Shown here one piece after another: positions 23,665 to 30,307 of a stretch of 30,307 nucleotides of DNA; position 1 is the stretch's first letter; every line of letters begins with the position of its first letter. This stretch comes from Atribacterota bacterium (GTDB lineage: Bacteria > Atribacterota > Phoenicimicrobiia > Phoenicimicrobiales > Stramentimicrobiaceae): positions 1 to 30,307 of the forward strand of contig JAQVGY010000003.1 in assembly GCA_028696495.1 (NCBI GenBank), in the 5' to 3' direction. The notes under the pieces were generated by a model. The model had not been told where the DNA came from. It searched no databases and saw nothing but the letters and a program-made list of their open reading frames with translations. A program made the position numbers and the translations under genes.

Positions 23665-25665
23665 ATGAGCAGAAAGTTCAAACTTGTTTCTAATTATTCT
23701 CCTCAGGGAGACCAGCCGGAAGCAATAAGAAAAATATGTCAGGGCTATGAAGAAGGTAAGCAGATACAGACTCTGCTGGGAGTAACCGGTTCTGGAAAAA
23801 CATATACTATGGCTAATGTTATTCAATATTTGCAGATGCCTACCCTTGTTATATCTCATAATAAAACACTGGCTGCCCAGCTCTGTAATGAATTCAGAAG
23901 GTATTTTCCTGACAATGCAGTGGGCTATTTTGTCAGTTATTATGATTATTACCAGCCTGAAGCATATATTCCTCGAACTGATACCTATATTGAAAAGGAT
24001 GCTTCTATAAACGATGAGATTGACCGTTTACGTTTATCAGCAACAGCTTCTTTACTGGAAAGAAATGATGTAATTATTGTATCCAGTGTATCCTGTATCT
24101 ATGGACTTGGTTCACCTGCCGATTTTTCACAGCTGGGTTTAGCTGTTCGGGAGAATGAGGTGATAAAAAGGGAAGAGATAACTAAAAGATTAATAGAAAT
24201 ACAATATGAAAGAAATGATATTGAATTTCAAAGAGGTTGTTTTCGAATAAGAGGAGATATCTTAGATATATTCCCGGCTTATCTGGAAAATGCTTTTCGT
24301 ATTGAATTTTTTGGAGACGAAATTGAGGCAATTTATGAAATTGAACCTTTGACCGGACATAGAGGGGAAAGAAAAGAAAAAATTACCATATATCCGGCCA
24401 AACATTTTGTCACACCTCAAAAAAGATTAGAAAAAGCCATCACAACTATTAAGGAAGAACTAAGTGAACGACTGGCTTATTTCCATAAGAAAAACAAATT
24501 ATTAGAGGCTCAAAGATTAGAACAAAGAACAAAATACGACCTGGAGATGTTGACTCAATTTGGCTACTGTACCGGTATTGAAAATTATTCCAGACATTTA
24601 AGTGATAGAAAAGCTGGTGAACCGCCTGCAACATTGCTCAATTATTTTCCTAAACCGTTTTTTATACTTATTGACGAATCACATGTAACCATACCTCAAC
24701 TGAGAGGAATGTATGCCGGAGACAAATCCCGAAAGGATAGTCTGGTACAATATGGATTTCGATTGCCCTCGGCTTATGATAATCGACCATTGGTATTTCA
24801 TGAATTTGAAAAATATCTGGAAAAGGCGTTGTTTATATCGGCTACACCGGGAAGATATGAGATAGATAGAAGTAATCAGATAGCAGAACAGATTATTAGA
24901 CCTACCGGACTGGTAGACCCGGAGGTAATAATCAGACCGGCTAAATATCAAATAGATGATTTGATTGCAGAAATTAAAAAGAGGATTGAACAGAAAGAGA
25001 GGATACTGGTCACTACTCTTACCAAGAGAATGGCTGAAAATACTGCTGAATATCTGAAAGAGATTAACATCAAGGTTAGATATCTCCATTCCGAAATAGG
25101 TACCATTGAAAGAATTAAGATTTTAAAAGAATTGAGAGAAGGTAAAATAGATGTACTGGTAGGTGTTAATCTATTGAGAGAAGGGTTAGATTTACCGGAA
25201 GTCTCCTTAGTAGCGATATTGGATGCCGATAAAGAGGGGTTCTTGCGTTCAGAAACCTCTCTCATTCAGACTATGGGCAGAGCAGCGAGAAATGTCAATG
25301 GAACAGTTATCTTATATTGTGATGAGATAACAGGCTCTATTAAAAGAGCTTTAGCAGAGACCGGTCGCAGGAGAGAGATACAATTAAAATTTAATCGGGA
25401 TAATAATATTACTCCTCAAACTATTCAAAAACCCATTGATGATATGATTTATTTTGAAGATATTGATTGGGATGAGGAGATAGATAAAGAATATAAGGTG
25501 AGTGAGGGGAAGACAAAATATTTACCCAAAAGCAGCCTCAATGCCTTGATAACATCCTTAAAAAATGAGATGAATCAGGCGGCTAAAGAACTTGATTTTG
25601 AAAGAGCTGCATTATTAAGGGATGAAGTAAAAAGACTGAAACGAGAGAGAATTATTTTTAAATAG
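23665..25665 (+). CDS. uvrB: Excinuclease ABC subunit B (UvrB)
   Basis: UvrB is the damage-verifying helicase-like subunit of nucleotide excision repair. It is loaded onto DNA by UvrA and recruits UvrC. The 666-residue length is typical. It has a Walker A at about residues 39-46 (GVTGSGKT), the beta-hairpin that inserts between strands (YYDYYQPEAYIPRTDTYIEKD), Walker B DESH, SATPGRYE, and helicase motifs V and VI (VGVNLLREGLDLPEVSLVAILDAD; TMGRAARN). The C-terminal UVR motif (MNQAAKELDFERAALLRDE) binds UvrC. ATG at 23665 follows AGGATGG. An in-frame TTG at 23659 is possible but less likely. It has its own candidate promoter and begins the uvrB-uvrA-uvrC run. Confidence 0.97.
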   Translation: MSRKFKLVSNYSPQGDQPEAIRKICQGYEEGKQIQTLLGVTGSGKTYTMANVIQYLQMPTLVISHNKTLAAQLCNEFRRYFPDNAVGYFVSYYDYYQPEAYIPRTDTYIEKDASINDEIDRLRLSATASLLERNDVIIVSSVSCIYGLGSPADFSQLGLAVRENEVIKREEITKRLIEIQYERNDIEFQRGCFRIRGDILDIFPAYLENAFRIEFFGDEIEAIYEIEPLTGHRGERKEKITIYPAKHFVTPQKRLEKAITTIKEELSERLAYFHKKNKLLEAQRLEQRTKYDLEMLTQFGYCTGIENYSRHLSDRKAGEPPATLLNYFPKPFFILIDESHVTIPQLRGMYAGDKSRKDSLVQYGFRLPSAYDNRPLVFHEFEKYLEKALFISATPGRYEIDRSNQIAEQIIRPTGLVDPEVIIRPAKYQIDDLIAEIKKRIEQKERILVTTLTKRMAENTAEYLKEINIKVRYLHSEIGTIERIKILKELREGKIDVLVGVNLLREGLDLPEVSLVAILDADKEGFLRSETSLIQTMGRAARNVNGTVILYCDEITGSIKRALAETGRRREIQLKFNRDNNITPQTIQKPIDDMIYFEDIDWDEEIDKEYKVSEGKTKYLPKSSLNALITSLKNEMNQAAKELDFERAALLRDEVKRLKRERIIFK

Positions 25666-25666
25666 T

Positions 25667-25678
25667 GAACTAAAGTTC
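25667..25678. promoter_or_regulatory. Candidate LexA (SOS) operator upstream of uvrA
   Basis: GAAC-TAAA-GTTC, with T and A extending the palindrome by one base on each side. This matches the core of the Gram-positive LexA/DinR box (GAAC-N4-GTTC). It lies two bases after the uvrB stop and 114 bases before the uvrA start. The adjoining DNA is a short tandem repeat of AGTTCAT (25674-25690), so chance is possible. Confidence 0.45.
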
Positions 25679-25720
25679 ATAGTTCATAGTTTTTAGTTAA
25701 ATACTAAATACCTACGACAA

Positions 25721-25765
25721 ATTTTACGTTATATGAATATACTCATTTAACACAAAACGTAAAAT
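25721..25765. repeat. Inverted repeat in the uvrA leader
   Basis: ATTTTACGTT (25721-25730) and its exact complement AACGTAAAAT (25756-25765) are separated by 25 bases. The loop contains TATACT (25738-25743), a possible -10 box. The arms could be an operator pair or a weak stem about 27 bases before the uvrA ATG. Confidence 0.4.
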
Positions 25766-25792
25766 GAAAACAAAAATGGAGTTAATTAAAAA

Positions 25793-28660
25793 ATGGCAAG
25801 AAATAAGATTATTATAAAAGGTGCCAGAGAGCACAATTTAAAAAATATATCTTTAAATATACCACGTAATAAACTTATAGTTATTACTGGACTGAGTGGT
25901 TCAGGGAAATCATCGCTGGCTTTTGATACTATCTATGCCGAAAGCCAGAGGCGCTATCTGGAATCACTTTCTTCTTATGCAAGACAATTCCTGGAAAGGA
26001 TTGACAAACCGGATGTCGATTATATTGAAGGATTATCACCTTCTATCTCAATTGACCAGAGGAAAGCCAGCAGGAATCCCCGTTCTACAGTGGGAACTGT
26101 TACTGAGATTTATGATTATCTGCGCTTATTATATGCCAGAATAGGGATTCCTCATTGTCCCAGTTGCGGGAGAATAATCACCAGACAGAGTATTGACCAG
26201 ATAATAGACCAGGTAATGGATTTACCTCCCAATACCAGGATAAATGTACTATCGCCAATTATCAGAGCAAAAAAGGGTGAACATAAACAGGTTATTGAAG
26301 ATATCAGGAAGAAAGGATTTATAAGGCTGCGTATTGACGGAAAAATGGCTGATGTGGATGATGATATTGCTCTTGCTCGCTATCAGATGCATACCATTGA
26401 GGTTGTTATTGACCGTCTGGTTATAACACCGGATATTAAAAGCAGATTGAGTGACTCCATTGAGACAGCATTAAAGCTGAGTGATGGATTGGTAATCATC
26501 TTAGATGAGCAAGGGAAAGAATATATTTTTAGTGAGAAGTTCTCATGTCCTTATTGCGGGATTAGTTTGCCGGAGATTACTCCTCGCATATTCTCCTTCA
26601 ATAGCCCCTATGGCGCCTGCCCCAATTGTGGCGGACTTGGCTTTAAAATGGAATTTGACCCTGACCTCATTGTTCCAGACAAAAATAAATCGGTATTAGA
26701 TGGTGCTTTGGTACCATGGGGGCGTATTAAGGGAAGATATTTACACCATATTCTCGAGGGAGTGGCAAAACATTATGGTTTTGACCTGGATACACCTTTT
26801 AATAAGCTGACCGGGGAACAGCAAAGAGTCTTACTTTATGGTTCTGGCTCCACTAAAATATCCTTTGAATACCATAATATAGATGAAGGTGATTCCTGGC
26901 TCCATCACGATGAATTTGAAGGAGTTATAGATAATTTAAAGAGGAGATACCGGGAGACAAAGTCTGAATATATTCGTGCCGAGATTCAAAAATTTATGAC
27001 CATGAATAATTGTCTGGTCTGCAAGGGCAAAAGGCTTCGACCGGAGAGTTTAATGGTTAAAATCAAAGATTATTCCATTGCCGTTCTGGCAGATATGACC
27101 GTAAAAGAACTGGTAAATTTTTTTGAAAATCTTAACCTGGAACAGAGAGAAGCAGAGATTTCCAGGCAGATTAGAAAAGAGATATTGAATAGGTTGAAGT
27201 TTTTAATGAATGTTGGTCTGGACTATATAACCCTTTCTCGCTCTTCTTCAACTCTTGCCGGTGGGGAGAATCAAAGAATAAGACTGGCTACTCAGATTGG
27301 TTCCAGTCTGACAGGGGTATTATATATTCTGGATGAACCATCTATTGGTTTACACCAGAGAGATAACAGTAAATTATTAAAAACACTGTTTCAGTTGAGA
27401 GATCAGGGAAATACAGTTATCGTGATTGAACATGATGAGGAGACAATCCGTTCTGCAGACTATATTGTTGATTTGGGACCTGGTGCGGGCATTCATGGTG
27501 GTTATGTAGTCGCCTCAGGGAATGAAGAACAAATCATGGCTAATCAATCCTCCATAACCGGTCAGTATTTAAGTGGCAAACGTAAAATAGCAGTCCCCCC
27601 CGGAAGAAGAACCGGTAATGGAAAAAAACTAACCATAATTGGTGCCAGACAGCATAATTTAAAGAATATTGATGTTAATATTCCCCTAGCTAAATTTAAC
27701 TGTATCACCGGTGTTTCCGGTTCCGGGAAAAGTACTCTAATTGAGGAGATATTGTATAAATCATTGTTGAAAGAGTTATATCATAGCAGGGTAAGACCGG
27801 GTGAACACGAGCGGATTGAGGGAACTGAAAATATAGATAAGGTCATTACCATAGATCAATCTCCCATTGGCAAAACATCACGCTCTAATCCTGCCACATA
27901 TACCGGTATCTTTACTCCTATCAGAGAATTATTTGCCATGACCAATGCTGCCAGAATGAGAGGGTATAAACCAGGTAGATTTAGCTTTAATGTTAAGGGA
28001 GGAAGGTGTGAATCCTGTGAAGGTGCCGGAATAGTAAAAATTGAAATGTTCTTCCTGCCTGATATATACATACCATGTGAAGTTTGTAAAGGAGAAAGGT
28101 TTAATAGAGAAACCCTGGAAATAAAATATAAAGGTAAGAATATTTCCCAGGTATTAGATATGACTGCAGAAGAATGCTATAATTTTTTTGAGAATATTCC
28201 CAAAATAAAAAAGGCAGTACAGACTATCATTGATGTTGGTTTAGGTTATATCAAACTGGGACAACCGGCTACTACTCTATCAGGGGGAGAAGCCCAAAGG
28301 GTAAAATTAGCCAAAGAATTGAGCAAGAAGAGTACCGGCAGAACATTATATCTGTTAGATGAACCGACTACCGGCTTACATTTTGATGATGTCAGGAAAT
28401 TATTGGATGTATTAAACAGATTGGTTGACCAGGGGAATACAGTAGTGGTTATTGAGCATAATATGGAGGTAATTAAATCAGCAGACCATATTATCGATTT
28501 AGGTCCAGGTGGTGGTCAGGAGGGTGGACAGGTAGTGTTTAGCGGTACACCGGAAGAAATCATCGATTACCCCCTTTCTTTCACCGGACAATTTTTAAAA
28601 AGGGCATTGAATGAAAACTATTACAAAAAGAAGACCTGTTTATCCGGAGACAGGATATGA
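25793..28660 (+). CDS. uvrA: Excinuclease ABC subunit A (UvrA)
   Basis: UvrA is the dimeric ABC-type ATPase that finds DNA lesions and loads UvrB. At 955 residues it is full length. It has two ABC modules: Walker A1 GLSGSGKSSLAFDT near residue 31 with signature SSTLAGGENQRIRLA and Walker B LYILDEPSIGLH, and Walker A2 GVSGSGKSTL with signature ATTLSGGEAQRVKLA and Walker B LYLLDEPTTGLH. Zinc sites are CPSCG ... (first module), CPYCG/CPNCGG with CLVCKG, and the C-terminal CESCEGAG ... CEVCKGER finger for damage recognition. ATG at 25793 follows a TGGAG site. Its TGA overlaps the uvrC ATG (ATGA), so the two are translationally coupled. The C-terminal tail is short and basic. Confidence 0.98.
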   Translation: MARNKIIIKGAREHNLKNISLNIPRNKLIVITGLSGSGKSSLAFDTIYAESQRRYLESLSSYARQFLERIDKPDVDYIEGLSPSISIDQRKASRNPRSTVGTVTEIYDYLRLLYARIGIPHCPSCGRIITRQSIDQIIDQVMDLPPNTRINVLSPIIRAKKGEHKQVIEDIRKKGFIRLRIDGKMADVDDDIALARYQMHTIEVVIDRLVITPDIKSRLSDSIETALKLSDGLVIILDEQGKEYIFSEKFSCPYCGISLPEITPRIFSFNSPYGACPNCGGLGFKMEFDPDLIVPDKNKSVLDGALVPWGRIKGRYLHHILEGVAKHYGFDLDTPFNKLTGEQQRVLLYGSGSTKISFEYHNIDEGDSWLHHDEFEGVIDNLKRRYRETKSEYIRAEIQKFMTMNNCLVCKGKRLRPESLMVKIKDYSIAVLADMTVKELVNFFENLNLEQREAEISRQIRKEILNRLKFLMNVGLDYITLSRSSSTLAGGENQRIRLATQIGSSLTGVLYILDEPSIGLHQRDNSKLLKTLFQLRDQGNTVIVIEHDEETIRSADYIVDLGPGAGIHGGYVVASGNEEQIMANQSSITGQYLSGKRKIAVPPGRRTGNGKKLTIIGARQHNLKNIDVNIPLAKFNCITGVSGSGKSTLIEEILYKSLLKELYHSRVRPGEHERIEGTENIDKVITIDQSPIGKTSRSNPATYTGIFTPIRELFAMTNAARMRGYKPGRFSFNVKGGRCESCEGAGIVKIEMFFLPDIYIPCEVCKGERFNRETLEIKYKGKNISQVLDMTAEECYNFFENIPKIKKAVQTIIDVGLGYIKLGQPATTLSGGEAQRVKLAKELSKKSTGRTLYLLDEPTTGLHFDDVRKLLDVLNRLVDQGNTVVVIEHNMEVIKSADHIIDLGPGGGQEGGQVVFSGTPEEIIDYPLSFTGQFLKRALNENYYKKKTCLSGDRI

Positions 28661-30153
28661 ACATAACGGATACTCTAAAGCATTTGCCTGAACAGAGTGG
28701 CGTTTATCTATTTAAAGATGGGAAGGGAGTAATTATCTACATTGGAAAGGCTAATGTTTTAAAGAACCGGGTCAGTTCCTATTTCAAGGGAGACACTTCC
28801 CATTCAGCTAAAGTAAAGCAGATGGTGGAGCGCATTGAAAATATAGAGTACATTGTTACTGCTTCAGAGATGGAGGCACTGCTCTTAGAAAGCAGATTGG
28901 TTAAGAAATATAAACCCTATTTTAATATCCAGCTAAAAGATGATAAGAGCTACCCCTTTATACAGATAACCAAAGAAGTTGATTTTCCAGCCATTCATCT
29001 AATCAGAAAAAGCAGTAAAATTGCTGAGAAGAAGGCACGATATTACGGTCCTTTTACCGATGTAGAAACCAGCAGAAAAGCTGTTCAAAAATTAAGACAA
29101 ATTTTTAAAATCAGAAATTGCAGTCAACGAAAATTTAATTTAGGGAAACCCTGCCTTGATTATCAGATTGGTTTATGTTCAGCACCCTGTGCTAAAAAAA
29201 TAGAACAGGACGAATACCAAAAAAAGGTTAAAGAATGCAGTCTGTTACTGGCCGGGAGACACAAATCTCTCTTAAAAAATTTAAAACAGGAGATGAAGAT
29301 TGCTGCTCAATTGATGTTGTTCGAAAAAGCGGCAAAAATCAGAGATACTATCAGGATGATTGAAAAGGTCATCAGTCAGGAAAAGATAAGTAAGTCTTAT
29401 CAGAGAAGACTGAATATCTATCTCCGGGATAGTATAAATAGAGAATCTTTACAGGAAGCCTTGAGAGATTTACAGAATTACTTAAATCTACCTGCCCCGC
29501 CCTTATCCATAGAAGCCTATGATATCTCCAATATTCAAGGGAAAAATGCAGTCGGTTCTCTGGTCTATTTTCATGATGGGATACCGGATAAAAAAAGATA
29601 TAAACATTTTAAGATTAAATATGTACAGGGAATTAATGACTATGCCATGATGAAAGAAATTTTAGAAAGGCGGTTTAGTGATTATCCGTTACAAGAGGAA
29701 GGATTGCCTGATTTGATACTGGTTGATGGAGGCAAAGGACAATTGAATATCGTATCACAGGTACTAAATGAATTAGATTTACCGATAAACCTGGTTTCTC
29801 TTGCTGAAAGAGAAGAGCAACTATTTCAACCGGGAAGAAGAGAGCCTGTAATTTTACCCAAAAACTCAGCTGCCTTCTTTTTAGTTCAGAGAATAAGAGA
29901 TGAAGCACACCGGTTTGCTCTGAGTTACCATAAAAAGTTGAGAAGTAAAACAATTAGAGATTCCTTAATTGATTATATTCCCGGAATTGGAGAAAAAAAG
30001 AAAAGACTGCTCCTATCAAAATTTAAAAGTATTGAACATATTAGAAATGCTGCAATAGAAGAACTGAAAGAGCTCCCCGGAATTGGAGAAAAAACTGCTA
30101 CAAAAATAAAGGATATATTGGAGGTCAGGTATGATTGTAAAATTCAGGAATAA
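28657..30153 (+). CDS. uvrC: Excinuclease ABC subunit C (UvrC), short form
   Basis: UvrC makes both incisions around the lesion held by UvrB. Visible domains: GIY-YIG nuclease (1-90; GVYLF and IYIGKA); Cys155, 166, 174 and 178, matching the four-Cys cluster that holds an iron-sulfur cluster in some UvrC; a UVR motif (about 205-240); an RNase H-like endonuclease (about 284-430; EAYDISNIQG with Asp289, LVDGGKGQLN with Asp357, RDEAHRFA with His418); and two helix-hairpin-helix motifs (PGIGEKKK, PGIGEKTA). At 498 residues it is well short of the usual 560-620. The gap between UVR and the YDISN motif is about 50 residues where most UvrC have 120-130. Catalytic residues are kept. ATG at 28657 overlaps the uvrA stop; the next gene overlaps its end. 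Confidence 0.95.
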   Translation: MNITDTLKHLPEQSGVYLFKDGKGVIIYIGKANVLKNRVSSYFKGDTSHSAKVKQMVERIENIEYIVTASEMEALLLESRLVKKYKPYFNIQLKDDKSYPFIQITKEVDFPAIHLIRKSSKIAEKKARYYGPFTDVETSRKAVQKLRQIFKIRNCSQRKFNLGKPCLDYQIGLCSAPCAKKIEQDEYQKKVKECSLLLAGRHKSLLKNLKQEMKIAAQLMLFEKAAKIRDTIRMIEKVISQEKISKSYQRRLNIYLRDSINRESLQEALRDLQNYLNLPAPPLSIEAYDISNIQGKNAVGSLVYFHDGIPDKKRYKHFKIKYVQGINDYAMMKEILERRFSDYPLQEEGLPDLILVDGGKGQLNIVSQVLNELDLPINLVSLAEREEQLFQPGRREPVILPKNSAAFFLVQRIRDEAHRFALSYHKKLRSKTIRDSLIDYIPGIGEKKKRLLLSKFKSIEHIRNAAIEELKELPGIGEKTATKIKDILEVRYDCKIQE

Positions 30154-30307
30154 AAGCCCGTTAATAGATAGTACTGCCTTAGTAGTAGAGAATGCCACTC
30201 TGGTTGGAGAGGTATATATAGGCAAATACAGCAGTGTCTGGTTTTCTGCCGTATTGCGTGGTGATATTGAATCAATATCTATTGGTGATTACACCAGCGT
30301 ACAGGAT
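30131..30307 (+). CDS. Gamma-carbonic anhydrase-like hexapeptide-repeat protein (partial)
   Basis: The first 59 codons of a gene that runs off the right edge. The start MIVKFRNKSPLIDSTALVVE is followed by left-handed beta-helix repeats (NATLVGEVYIGKYSSVWFSAVLRGD; SISIGDYTSVQD). The SVWFSAVLRGD segment carries the Arg-Gly-Asp typical of the gamma-carbonic anhydrase/YrdA/PaaY group. The zinc His residues would lie beyond the window, so enzyme activity cannot be judged. ATG at 30131 has GGAGG at about 30119-30123 and overlaps the uvrC end by 23 bases in another frame, so translation is probably coupled. Confidence 0.85.
   Translation, partial: MIVKFRNKSPLIDSTALVVENATLVGEVYIGKYSSVWFSAVLRGDIESISIGDYTSVQD

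Noticed and set aside
1..30307. CRISPR arrays, insertion sequences, prophage genes, rRNA
   Set aside because: No regularly spaced repeats, transposase or phage proteins, or rRNA-like sequence were seen on either strand.

Overview
The window is one AT-rich stretch of bacterial chromosome, densely packed and mostly housekeeping. Nearly all genes lie on the + strand. Several signs point to an anaerobe: a rubredoxin plus flavodiiron protein pair for oxygen/NO detoxification, a phosphofructokinase with the residues of the pyrophosphate-dependent type, and no respiratory genes. Promoters are sigma-70/sigma-A-like, Shine-Dalgarno sites are strong, and TTG/GTG starts are common. A deep-branching or Firmicutes-like anaerobe (for example the Atribacterota) would fit, but the sequence alone does not settle the taxon.

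Layout. 1-851 (-): N-terminal part of a membrane-anchored SurA/PpiC-type peptidyl-prolyl isomerase. 1186-6580 (+): ligA, gatC, gatA, gatB. 6654-8550 (+): rubredoxin, flavodiiron protein, and a secreted protein of unknown function. 8669-9937 (+): MFS transporter, ending at a strong bidirectional terminator. 10063-11399 (-): a two-gene operon of unknown function. 11705-13884 (+): a SLOG/TIGR00725-type Rossmann protein translationally coupled to a fusion of RNase HI, a SWIM zinc finger and a D-2-hydroxyacid dehydrogenase. 14112-16055 (+): class II fructose-bisphosphate aldolase and PPi-type phosphofructokinase. 16428-23482 (+): dnaE, polA, coaE, with a convergent tRNA-Leu(CAA) between dnaE and polA. 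23665-30307 (+): uvrB, uvrA, uvrC and the start of a gamma-carbonic anhydrase-like gene.

How the genes work together. UvrA, UvrB and UvrC (damage recognition and incision), PolA (resynthesis) and LigA (sealing) cover nucleotide excision repair apart from the UvrD helicase. A GAAC-N4-GTTC palindrome of the Gram-positive LexA type sits just upstream of uvrA. GatCAB would make Gln-tRNA(Gln) and/or Asn-tRNA(Asn) by transamidation. Aldolase and PPi-PFK catalyse neighbouring, reversible steps of glycolysis/gluconeogenesis.

Most notable points. (1) GatA keeps the nucleophile Ser177 but lacks the other two residues of the amidase Ser-cisSer-Lys triad (Asn78 for Lys, Ala153 for Ser). (2) The RNase HI-SWIM-dehydrogenase protein has an unusual domain combination, is coupled to a SLOG-like gene, and its dehydrogenase lacks the usual catalytic Glu. 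(3) UvrC is short, missing most of the segment between the UVR motif and the endonuclease domain. (4) The SLOG-like gene appears to start at a rare ATT codon. No CRISPR array, insertion sequence, prophage or rRNA gene was seen.
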